Part shown: in pieces, positions 13,401 to 25,400 of the stretch
Position numbering within the stretch: the first letter of the stretch is position 1
Layout: the number at the start of each line of letters is the position of its first letter
NCBI RefSeq assembly: GCF_050908995.1
Contig: NC_135126.1
Span: forward strand, 7,750,001-7,814,000
Reading direction: 5' to 3'
DNA from: Andrena cerasifolii
Lineage: Eukaryota > Arthropoda > Insecta > Hymenoptera > Andrenidae
Length of the DNA stretch: 64,000 nt
The notes under the pieces: generated by a model
Told to the model about the DNA's origin: nothing
What the model saw: only the letters and a program-made list of their open reading frames with translations
Database searches by the model: none
Program-made: the position numbers and the translations under genes

Positions 13401-16400
13401 AGAGAATCAGCAGGATGGCTGGGATTTCTAAAAATCGCTCACACCGCTGGAAGATATCTAGGTTTTCCACGGCGCACAGTGGTTCCAAAGTGCCTTTTTG
13501 TGGACAAAATTCCGTATCTCCGTTAATTCTCAACCGATTTTTGATTTTTTTTTGCTCCTTTTGTCGGGAATTAAATTTGCTACAATATCAAATACCTGAA
13601 TTACGACCAAAACATGTTTTTTCTATCTTTTTTCCTGACAAAGTTGGATGAAAACTTTAGTAGAACAATCTTTGAGGCTAATTTGATAAGATTTTTTTGA
13701 AACCAAGAGTTCAGAATTTTTTTTTTAATCCCTAAAGAAAATTTTGGAAAACTACTGTTTGACATTTTAGCAAATTTAATCCCCGACTAAACGAGCAAAA
13801 AAAAAATCAAAAATCGGTTGAGAATTGACGGAGATACGGAATTTTGTCCACGAAAAGGCATTTTGGAACCACTGTGCGGCGGAGAGTACAGAGTGGTCGC
13901 ACCCCGTTTGCATTGACGGTGGATACGCAGAGAAAGACGCGACTCGCTTGAATTACGCAATTACGCGAAGCTTCTGTTGATTGAACAACAACCCCGCCGC
14001 AATTGGCAATTGAAATGATTATTTCCCGGGGCACCAACCACCCCCGCCTGAGATCGAATCGCTTGAATATACACGCCCGAGGCCTGTGGATCGCGAATTC
14101 GTGGCGTGGTGGAGCGAGAGAAAGATGTTGGCGTTTTACTGGCTCGAGGATACTTCCCTCTCGGTTGGACGGGATGCGTCCGTGGAATTTCCGTTCCGCT
14201 GGCACACGCGCCAGCGTATAAGGCGCTCAGCCCCCCATATTCGACATGCTCGAAACAAGACGCTTAAAGTAATCTTATTATCGTAACCGTGCGCCGTGTT
14301 TTCGTACGTCGGATACTTGCCGCGAGAAATTTCATTTCCCGCCGCGGAGATCGTCCAAATACATCTCTCGCCTCGCGCGCGGCGCTACCAAGTCGCGGAG
14401 GGAACAATTATTTTTAATTGAAAGCGACTCTGTTGCTGGCTCAACTTTCTTTCGGGTTCCATTCTCGCGGCCGACGTAACCCGCGAGTCAAACGCGTCCA
14501 CGTCCCTGTGCCTCGCCGTTCGAGCGTTCTACAAACTTTTATTCGAATCGCGAATTTGCCGAAAGTTTCACGGAAATAATTATCCATAGCTCGCGTATGA
14601 CGGGAGAGAGAGAGAGAGAGTCGCGTGGGAGGTTCAACTGGGTGTGGGATCTCCCATCGTGGCACCCTCTGCTCCTTCAATAATACCACGCTTTCGATTT
14701 TCACTGTAGAGGAATGCTCGTAACGAAAGCCCGCGTCCTCGAGGCTCGTCTGTCTGATTCGAATTCTTCGCAATCGAGTCGCAGCTCGACCGATTCGGCG
14801 ACCTACGTCGCGCGTAACGGAAACATAATTACCAGCGTGACGCGTTGCATCTGCAAAGGGCCCTCGGCTTGTCGCTGCGGAAAATTCGAGTCGCCGAAAA
14901 TGGACGCGAATTTCGAGCACGCGAGCTCTCCTTCCGGCAGGTGGCCACGGGATAGGGATGGGTTAGGAGGCTTGGGGGATGTATAGGGATGGATGGGGTG
15001 GAGGAGTCTCCGTGGCCTCTGTTTCTGTCTCTCCTCCTCGTCCCGTAGGTTTCATGGTTTGTAAATATTACCTGCCACGATACGTCTGCCGAGTTTATGC
15101 TTGGCTTGGTTGCCGCGTAACCGAGAGCCGTGTGATACGGGGTGGTAGAGGAAGGCTGGCAAAGGGGTGGCAGCAGAGAGAAAGAGGGAGGAAGCCGAGG
15201 CGAACTCACCGAGTTTTTACCCCATTCTGGAGTCTGAGTGCCTCGCTCCGCTGACTCTCGAAACGGGTTGCAGAGCCGGGGCCCCACACACCACCACATT
15301 TTCCTTTACCCGCCCCCTTGCCGCCCTTCCTACCCTCTCCGTCTCCGTCCCTCGGAGAGAAAGACAGCACGGTTTCGCGTTCTGCATCCTTGCTTCACCC
15401 TCTTTCAGGGCTGCTCCCTCGCCAACCTTTCAGCCGAGACCATCAACTTACGCGGAATGCTAGTTCATGGCCGGATTGGGACTGCCTCGAGATTTTCGAT
15501 AAGATACCGCGACCCTTTTAAGGCTCTGTCACACCCCTCTACGTCTTCCAGCTGCTTTCTATCGGTTCGGGGATATTTCTTGCGTCGATTAACGCGGCAG
15601 GGTCATGCGGGTGTCGGAGGGAGTAAAGAACGACGGTATCATTGAAGGAAATTGAGGTCCACCATCCTAGGGGGTAGCTTTTCACCTTGGAGTGCCATTT
15701 ATTGTACTGACACGGGGAGAGTAGAGTTCAGGCGATGGTAAATCGAAAGGGGTTTAATAGTTTCGCTTCGGGAATGAATTCGTCTACCGCTCTATCATTG
15801 AGCCTAACGAATAAAGTGTAAGCTAATGCTTTTTCTTAATATTTTACTAGGAATTGCTAAATTCATGCGAATAAAAACACAAGCATTTGCTTTATCTTGT
15901 AGGAATACCTAAACTGCCTAGGAATTGCATAAAGGAATCGCTTTTCCTTAATTTTTTAAGGAATTGCTTACAATCGAATGAATAAAAGAAGCAATTGCTT
16001 TTGCTAAATAAGCAATTCCTTAAGAATTTTTACTGTCCAGCAAAACCAGCAATTCCTTATGATTTTTATTCATATGAAAATAAGAAATTCCTTTTTTGTT
16101 TAAGTAATTGCTTTGTAAGCAATTGATTTGGCTAATAAGGAACTGCTTGTAGGAATTGCTTAGTTTTTATTCATCAGGCCCATTATCCACCATCAACAAT
16201 TTACTTCCCCAACGTAGCACCATCCGCCAGCAAGCAAGACTACCCAAACTCCCAAAACCCTCTTTCATTCTTTGCTCCAGAGAATTAGAAACCGTACTCG
16301 GGAGCGTGCTATCTTTTTTTAAAAGAAAATTGCGCGTCACCCAGGGGCCCGGGCGTCCCTCGAAATCCCCTTTTGTCGAGGCACCTGTGCGTGCGCACAG

Positions 16401-19400
16401 CAGCCGCGCTCGTGTCGGGTAATTATCGCAACCAGAGGCTCGCGGAGCTCTCTCTCTGTCTCGCCTTGTAAACACGCCGCGGATACATTACGCCACCTAT
16501 TTTGTTTCTCTTCGCTCTCAATTTTCATTATGATTCTTTCATACCGCAGACATTCCGCGCAGAAACCCAGAGACAGAGCCGCGGTGCCTCGCCACTATCG
16601 AGATTTTTTTAATTAAGGATTCAGCGCCGCTTCATTCGGCGTCTCGTCCGGCTTTTATCCCGTAAAGGTTGATTCCGCGGCGACGGTATTTCTCCTCAGC
16701 ATCTTGTAGCGATGGCCGGGACAAAAGCCACGGCGGATTTAATCCCGAGGTATCGCGGCGCGCCCTTCGTTTTCCCTTACACCCTCGCACCGCCACTTAA
16801 CAACCTTTTTTTCGCCTTTGCTCGTACCCTCGGCGACCTTCTGGCGTCGAGACAATTAAGTCGCGCAGACTGCCTCCAGGAACGGATTCGGAGAGCTCGA
16901 ATCACGCGCGCGGTATTACGGACGATTTTTGCGAAACGAGACGGAGATTTATCGAAGGAACAGAGAGCGGAACGGTCTTCTGTCTCTCTGTTTGGATACT
17001 CTCAGCGCGAACGGGATCAAGGGAGGATATTACCGCGTTTGATCGAGTGGAACAGCAAATACACGTTGGCGGAGCGTTTAACATTCCGTTACGATAATTG
17101 CACCGATCGAACTTCATACCAACTACCTGAAAAGTGTTGCCGCAAATTTCGATGTTTACCGGAAAATAAGCGCGCTCGAGGTCGACACTAAGGGCGCGGG
17201 GTGTTTGTACGTGTCCCAGTATTCCTCCGGCTGGAGAACGGTCCGTATCGATTCGACGAAATAATTTAGTCTCCGTCGCTAAAACCGCGCTGCTAAGCGG
17301 GCCAGCTACGAATAAACAAAATCGTCGCCCGCCGGGAGAGACGGTTCTTTTTCCCGGAAGCGGAATTTCGGTAACGACGCGAATCTCGGCGCAGCTCACG
17401 AGTAGTATATAATTGATACCCCGTCGAATTTACGCGATACATCGCAGCGCAACCGCGCGCCTCTGGAGCCTGTTAACGAAGCTACGTTTAACGTTATTAC
17501 GTTTACCCAAGTTGGGTTATTAACGCTGCCTGATCGTGCCGGCTTCGAATAATGTTGGAACAAAACGGCCGGCGATTAATTACCGCGAAACACCGATAAA
17601 TCCTTCTCTAAACTGAAGCCCATTGAAATTTCCGAATTATATGTCGGATGGACAACGTCCCCCCACTCTCGGCGGTTCGTCATAATTTTCGTCCCCGGCG
17701 ACGGTGACGCCCGGCGAGGCCGGACTCGAAAACGAATTTTCTCCTTCGGTCATTAGCATACCAACTTTCCGTAGTTTCGGGCGCACTCGACCCTGCCTCG
17801 CGGCGAAAAACTCGAGCTTTTTTTCTGGACCGTAGGTTCCGACCCTGGCCACGAGACTCTGGTCGGGGCTGGATGCGGGGTGGTGGTAGGGGTGGCTGGT
17901 GCTTTAGCCCACGGTATTCGAGCGGCCTGTTGTTTGTGTGTTTCAGTGGTGAACCAACGCTACGATCCGGAAGTGCAATATCCCGGTGGTTTCCTCGGCA
18001 ACAACGTACTTATGCGATGCAACGTTCCCAGTTTCGTTCGCGACCACGTCACCATTACGTCTTGGCTTCAGGAGCCGTCGTTCAACATCTACCCGTCCAC
18101 GATGGGAGGTGAGTAGCGCCGCCCCCGCGGATATCGCTTAATGACGTTGTCCTCGCTCGTAAACAAGAACGAGCAACGTGTAACGCGATCCCTCCTCGCC
18201 TGGGAAGCAAGGGATATTTCTGTCGCGCGATATTTTTTCTTTTAATCGCGCCACTTTTTAAAACCCCCGGACCTTGGTCGAATTCATTTATCCCGGCCGC
18301 CTAGGGGCTCTCGCGAGCGAGCGCGTGCCTATTCTTCTGGCCGAGGGGAGAGATTTTCATCGAGAATTTCATCCGCCGCTGAATAACCGTAGACGGTTTC
18401 GAGGATCGCGGTGATCGCGACTCGTGCAAATAATTGAGTGGATCCGAACCAGGTCGAGATACGTCTTGCGCAGATTATGGTGTTCTCTCGACTTTCCGCG
18501 CGACCCTGTTTCCGCGGGACAGATCACTTAAGAGCGCGAGCAATCGAAAATATTCTTGCTGATTTTTAAGGCGTCGTGGAGGCTGTGGTACGGGGGCGGA
18601 TTGAAAGAAACGTATTGTTATGGATTAACGTTGGGCGCACTGCAGTCTCGTCTGTTGAATGCGTTTGCACGGGGAAGTTTTCACCGCGAGCAACGTGAAA
18701 CCCGTTAACGAGGCAAACTTCATTAATTATAGGGGAGTTCGATCAAGGTATGCATCGTCAAACAGGTTCCAACGTGCTCACTAATAATCCAGACAGATTT
18801 GTTAATACAGTCGCCGATTGGAGTTAGTCGATCGATAGCCGGACAAACTTTCGCCGTCGCGAACTTGACGGTTCGAAGTTGAACGTACTCGAGCCACGTG
18901 AAAGAACTGGTGGCACGGAATCAACTTGCTGCGCTTGAATATTTATTCGGTTATTCCGCAAATCAATGCGCATCCATCTTGATTGATTTCGATGCGATAC
19001 CCCGCGGCAAGGAAAGTTCCGTTCACCTTGACGCGATTGAGATTCCTCGATTTTCAGATGGCAAGTATCACATGTTATCGAGCGGCGAGCTGATGATACA
19101 GAATATCACGAGGGAGGACGCGGAACAGACTTATCGGTGCAGGACGCATCATCGTCTGACGCAGGAAACGGTCGTCAGCAGCAACGTTGGGAGGCTTCAA
19201 TTGACTGGTGAGTGCGTTAAAATCCACTTCACGTTGCCGCCAGGATAAGATAACACGTTTCCAGCTCGATTCGCGATGCTCCGGTTTAATTGAAAATTCA
19301 TACCGTAACTGAAGCGCACTTACCCCGCGATGCGAGTTAATTAATTATACACTGCCAGCTAGTAGGGGGATTTCGGCAGGTTCTCTCGTTTGCCGTTTAC

Positions 19401-22400
19401 AGTGCTGCCAACCAAAACAAATTACGCAGAATAATCCCTCGCAGCGAATTAGGTCCCCCAGCTTGTCATTAGCAGGCCAAACGCCCACGCTTGCAAAAAC
19501 TCAACGGCTCGAATAGAAACGGGAAATGGCATTAGCTCGGCTATCTTAACGCGTTCCCTCTCGACAAAGGCCGTCCAGGAATTAACCGGAATACTACCTT
19601 CCCTCGAAGCATCTCTTTTAACACGGCTAATAAGCTTTTAATATAGGGCGCGCAAGATTTTTCCTGCGAAGTGACTACAATGTTAATAGGAATGTCGAGG
19701 AAATAAAAGCTTCTTTGTGGCCCGCCGTCGCGCTAGGAGCAACGAGTAATTCCCTCGCACCGGGAATACTTCCGCTTCCTCTTCTCTTGACGGCGCGGCG
19801 CGTCTCGAGAGGCGAGCGAGAGCGGCTTCGACGGGGGCGGGATGTTATTACACCCCGATACGATATTTACAAATTTCCCCTGAAGAACGTTGAATATTTA
19901 TGAGCACAGACTACTTTCCCCGATAAGAGCGTCAGATGGTGCGAATCCGGTTGATTTCGTTCTCTCGCCCTCGAGGCTTCTGTCGAGGCGTTCCTCGCGA
20001 ATCCAGGTCGCCTCGGAGTGCGTGATTCCATAATTGGACAACTGCTAGTCGCTGGTGGCGTTTCCCTAGTTTTTCCTCGCCCGTGTCGCGGCTCGAGGAT
20101 CGAAGAATCGAACGGTTCCGCCAACGGCCGCTACTTTCATCCTCCCTCTGCCGGCGCTCTTTCTGCTCTCTCCGCCGTCCGTGTTTTTCCGCCCCGCCTG
20201 TACCGGGCGAAGACGCTGGGTACCAGCGGTTATTAAATTTTTTCAATAACAAACGGGCAAAGGGAGAAAAAACGCCGCGGGATATTCGCTCCACGGGATA
20301 TTCCCTCCCGGGGAAGGAAGCTGAATTCTGTTTGCCTCGAGCATGCCTCCCCCCTGGATACGTTCGATTTCAATTAAATGTTTGCTCCCGGCGCACGGAC
20401 CGTTAATTATTATACCGTTCCCAGCGGCGGAGGAAACGTCCCGCGAGGGGATAAACAGCACGGGGAACAAGTTTCGAAAATCACCCCCGCAGTTTTGTCT
20501 CCCCTGCGATTGTGCCCCTCGAAAAAGTTGCTAAAAATTTTCCTGTTGTCGATATCCTGCATGGAAATTCTGCTGCTACGCTCGTCGAGATTTCTCGCTT
20601 GTCGTTTAACGCTAGGTAGGTCTGCAGCTTGCTCTCGTCAGGTGATGCATCGATAATGGCCCGTGCCTTCGTTCCCCGGCACATACCGAGTCGTTTAGGG
20701 CTCGCTTCCCTGGCGTTTCGCGCAAAAGTGCACGCGTCATGTCGAACGTGGGCAAACATCGCGGTGGATATTACCGTGAACGTGGAAATACACGATAAAC
20801 TCACTTCTCCTGCCCCCGCACCCCCTGTGTGCGCGCACGACCGCACGTGCGAGTCGATATTAGCCTAGCTGTCCGATCACGTCTTTAAAGAATTTCGAAC
20901 TTTTTCTCGCAGATATTTCTTGCTAAGTTGATCGCGTAGTATGCCTAGGCGATTTTAATGTCAATTTCAATAACACTAGCAATTCAGATCTACGTTACAT
21001 TCATAGTATAATGTCTATTCTTTCCTCAAAGCAAATCATTACTGAACCAACGCGGGTTACGCAAACTTCGTCAACCTTGCTGGACCTGATCTTGGTCAGC
21101 AGGGATATGGATATAGGGTCTCTTCGGGTGTATACGATATAAGTCACATTAGCGATCATTGTTTAATTTATGCGCTCTTTGATATTCCTAAGACACGTAT
21201 GCGACAGCGTTACGTTTTGAGTCGAGACCTGAATGGTATCCCTGTTGAGCGATTCCGTATCGCTGCTGAGCAGGTCAATTGGGAGTCTATCCATAACTTG
21301 GATGCTGTGGACTCCAAAGTTGAAGCGTTTACTACGGTAATTACTGCTCTATTCGATCAGTTCGCGCCTGTGCGTCTAATGCGTGTCTCGAAGACTCTCA
21401 TGCCGTATATTGTCTACTAACACGAAGCTCTTGTTGCGTCAAGCCTTAATCATTTCCATCTTTGATTATGCTGATGTAGTGTATGGTCCGTGTCTCTCCT
21501 CTTCGCTTTTGTCTGTTGTCCAACGTGTGCAGAACTCGTGTCTCCGTTTCTCTTATAATGTTCGTAAGTACGACCACATAGCGCCTTCTTTCCAACGTTC
21601 TGGCTGGCTGAAGATGAAGCAGAGATGGATTTTCCATCTCTGCTGTCTTGTCTATAAGATACTTGCAACAGGTACGCCGAGGTATCTGTACGATCTGCTT
21701 CGCTCCAATTTGTCCATGCGCTCTAGCGGCTCTATGACAACGAGACGCTGTTTTGATTTGTCTGTGCCTCACCATCGCTCTTGTAAATTCACTGCGCCCT
21801 TCTCCTACATATCTTCCTATTATTATAACCTCATTCCGTCTAATATACGTTCTCTGTCATCGTTTGCTTCATTTAAGCTGAGTGCTCGTTCTTTCATCCT
21901 CTCACGTTTCCCTATGTAAATGGCTTTTTCTTATTCTTATCTTGTTCCTAGTTATTTTATTTTATTGTATTTAATGTTAGTCTATTTGTTTTCATTCCTT
22001 TTCTTTTATCTCATAACAACATTTTAGGTCAGGTTGTAGAGCAGCAGTTAATACTGAACCTCGCCTACTCGCCATTGTAATTTTAATTGTAATGGTGCGA
22101 TAAAGTCATTTAATAATAATAATAATAATATCACGCGTTGCTTACCGCGACTAACCGTCGATCGATTGATCAGCCAATGATCGCGTGTGTGGTTCACGTG
22201 GGTGAATGGGAAAAGTGCTTCCGCCTGGTGGGTTAAGTCGAGACCGGTTCATTAACGAACGCGATGCAATTAGGGGGCCTGCTACGCGAGGCCGGGCTTA
22301 TCGCCGATAGCGGCGTTGTTTTTTCGGGCAATTGTGCACGTCGAATAATCAGTGGCTGGCCTTTCAACGGGAATCGCGGTCCCAGATGGCTGTTCCCGTT

Positions 22401-25400
22401 AAATGTCCTACATCCGCAGGAATAGCCAATCGACGACGGTCTAGCAAGAAAAGTTGGCCAATCTTTCATTATTAGTTTCGCAGCTTTACACGGAGAACCG
22501 ACAGAAATTTCCGAAATGCGAACGCAGATGATAAGCTAATTAGACGTAAAGTCCAGGGGGAGCGGGAACTTGTGGCGCGGATTTTCGCGTCGCCCTCCAG
22601 GGTCGCACGGTTGCGAGATTTAAACCGCAGCACGGGTTAATGAGCCGTCGGATGATCGGCGCCCGATCAAAGCAAAAATTCTCTTAAGCTCGGTAATTGC
22701 CAGACTCCGGGCGACGACGAGGCCCGCGATCGAGAGGCCCGTCTGAAAAGCTTTTCCACCCCCGTGGTCGTTTTAGTCGGGTTGCATCTACTCGTTACCG
22801 GCGCGGTGCCTTCGCCTCGTAACGTCTGCTTTGGGTTTAGGCGCGCGCGATGCCTGAGCAGATGGGCGGGGGTCCGGGGCATGCACGCGGCAAGACGAAG
22901 AAGACGTCGACGAAGAAGCGGAAAGGGGAGAAATCTCCACTCGAGCCCGGCTAACTAATGATGCTTCTCTTCACATGCCACACCTACCCTCCAGATTCCC
23001 GTTGAAGCCTCAGACGTGCCTATACGAGATGCGTACAAAAAAGAACCCGAAGACATTCTGCACGTTCTTCCCTACCACTTTTCTCTGCCCCCTGCAACCT
23101 CGCCCACCCGCGCACACCCTCCTCCCCTACCCTCTCGCGCTAATCCTCGATGTAGGAAGCGTCATAATTCATCGTTCGCTACCTATCCGCCTCTTGCCCA
23201 TATTCCTACACTTTATCGCGTTATTTTTCTCTCTGCTGGCTCCTCGATCGTGCCCCGCACGGTCGCCTGTCATCCAGTCGATAAGTCCGCGCAAGCCTGC
23301 CCCGGGAATAATTAATACACCCTCGGCTTAATCGTAAACCGCCGGATACGCTGCCTCTTTGCGTAATCACGGCGAAGGTAAACGAAAGTGCCCTGAAAAT
23401 TGGATACGCGATATATGCGGCCGCTTCATCTTCAGCCAGCGATGCAGCGGGCGTTGCATTTTTAATCGCGACCACGTTACACGCCAGGAACGGTTATTTA
23501 AGTTTCATCAGCGTTAGTGCGGCGCACTGATGATTATTACGTGCCCAGGGTTATGAGGGGCATAGGAGGGATCACTGCGACGGTAGATATGCAGATTAAT
23601 TAATAAATGTACATTCGCGGGCGGAAATTAGAAATAGAATTAATGGGATTCCCAGGCAGATTGTACTCGAGCCTAATCCGAGCATAAGCTGAACCTAATC
23701 GAGGCACAACTTAACTCATTCGACCCTGAATTCCTGCCTGACGCGTTTCTAACCCAAGTCTACGCTACTGACTCCCTGAACCAAGTAGTTGCCGCCGTAA
23801 TCTCCGTGGAACACGGTCTAATCTTGACCTGATCCACGCTTAACCCGCACCTAATACAACGCTGATCTACACCTGACTCGGCTCAGCCTAGACCTAACTA
23901 ACAACTAAACGGGCCATCTTGAAATTACCCCGAGGCTATAAACACTTAGGACTTAGGACTTCAGGCAGCTCGTTTAAAATCTTCCCTAAGCCCAGGTTAC
24001 GAACTGCCCGGGAAATTGCGAGGGGCGCGGGAATATTTAACGATACAACGCGATGGCCGGGAATTTAAACGCGCCTAGGGTGCACAGTAGCAGCCGTAGC
24101 TGTTTGCAGTCGGTGCATCAGCTCGAACAGGGATCCCGTTTTAATGGAATATAGATTCGCGGACGGTTGTTTACCGCGGCCAGGGAAACATTTCACGAGA
24201 TACGCAAAACTAGGTGATATTTACCTGGTGGAAATGGAAGATAGTCGCGGCATCATGGCACCCTCCGCCCCCCGTGAAAATCCGTGCCGCAGGAATTGTT
24301 TCGAATTCCTACGTGTCTAGGCGGTCGAACAGCCGGTTTACGGTAGTCCCGCGCAGTTGTTATCTAAATACAGATTACCTCTAACGGGATTGCAAATTAT
24401 TATTAGCCCGTGCGAAGCACGCGAGCGCACATACGATGCTTCGCGTGCAAGCACGGCGTAATTGTTAGCTTTAGCCTGCGCCGCGTCGAAGATTTGTTTA
24501 CAATAACCGGGGTCCTGGTTAAACTTCCACCCTCCTCCGAGCAATTCCGCTCTACGCGGATGTAATATATGGCGCGCACAAGTTTCGCAGAAATTTCGCG
24601 CCAAATGAAACCGGAGGTAAGATTTTATAATTGCTGTTCCCGATCCCGAGGGCGTTCAAACCCTCGGGTTATGCAGCGGTTCTCGGTGCTTATGAAATTA
24701 TCCACGCGAAATGCGTCTACGCGGGGGCTGTAATTTTTGGAAGAGCTTCGACAGGTAACTGGTGTATCCAGTCGAGCATTTTTTGCGTTCCAACTGGCTG
24801 GCTGGGTCCATTAATATTGCGACTTCATTAGTTCCTCGAACTATTCGCCTTTTACCATTCCGTCAAACTTCCTCCCCGCGCTGTCTGCTTCTTGTGTCGT
24901 TGAATTTTCTTCGCCTAACGTTTCCATAAACGCGGCAGGACGCGCATATATTCGTCTGGCAAGGTACTCCAGTTAACCCGCGAAGTTAGGCCATGAGGGA
25001 GAATCTCAAACCGTCACACATCGCTCCACTCGTTCCCGCTGCCTCGCAGAAACTCCGGCGTGCTCGCGAGATTCTGCTCTCAATTCTTCGGGTCACTCGC
25101 TCCGCGGTCGTAATAAAGGCGGGGGCCACCTTCTAGCGGTATATAAATTTATGCTAAGCGCACTTACATACTTATTAACTTAATAACGAAGTTTGGCGGG
25201 GGCGAGGGCGGGGATGCTGCTCGATCGTTTGCATATTCCGAGACTCCTTCACCTGCGCGGCTCCATCCTTAGACTCCGCGTTCAGAATGCACCGAATTAC
25301 CTGCAAGCGCCGATGCGCAGCAGTTTTCACGAGTAACGAGCGAACTTTTTGAAATTATCCCACGCGAGGTGTCCCAGCGCGCGCGAAATTTTACAATCCC

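Larger units (their letters stand above)
10403..17946 (+). other. Intron between Ig1 and Ig2 exons (7.5 kb)
   Basis: No second copy of the Ig1 or Ig2 exon was seen. The intron is mostly CpG-rich unique DNA. It contains a Transib-like MITE at 13475-13876, a short GA tract near 14603-14622, and an AT-rich palindromic repeat at 15808-16175. The numerous open frames on both strands look like GC-composition artefacts, with no domain or signal recognisable. Confidence 0.8.

Noticed and set aside
24640..24680. Possible tRNA T-arm (GAGGGCGTTCAAACCCTC)
   Set aside because: The loop is one base too long, and no D-arm, anticodon arm or acceptor stem surrounds it.
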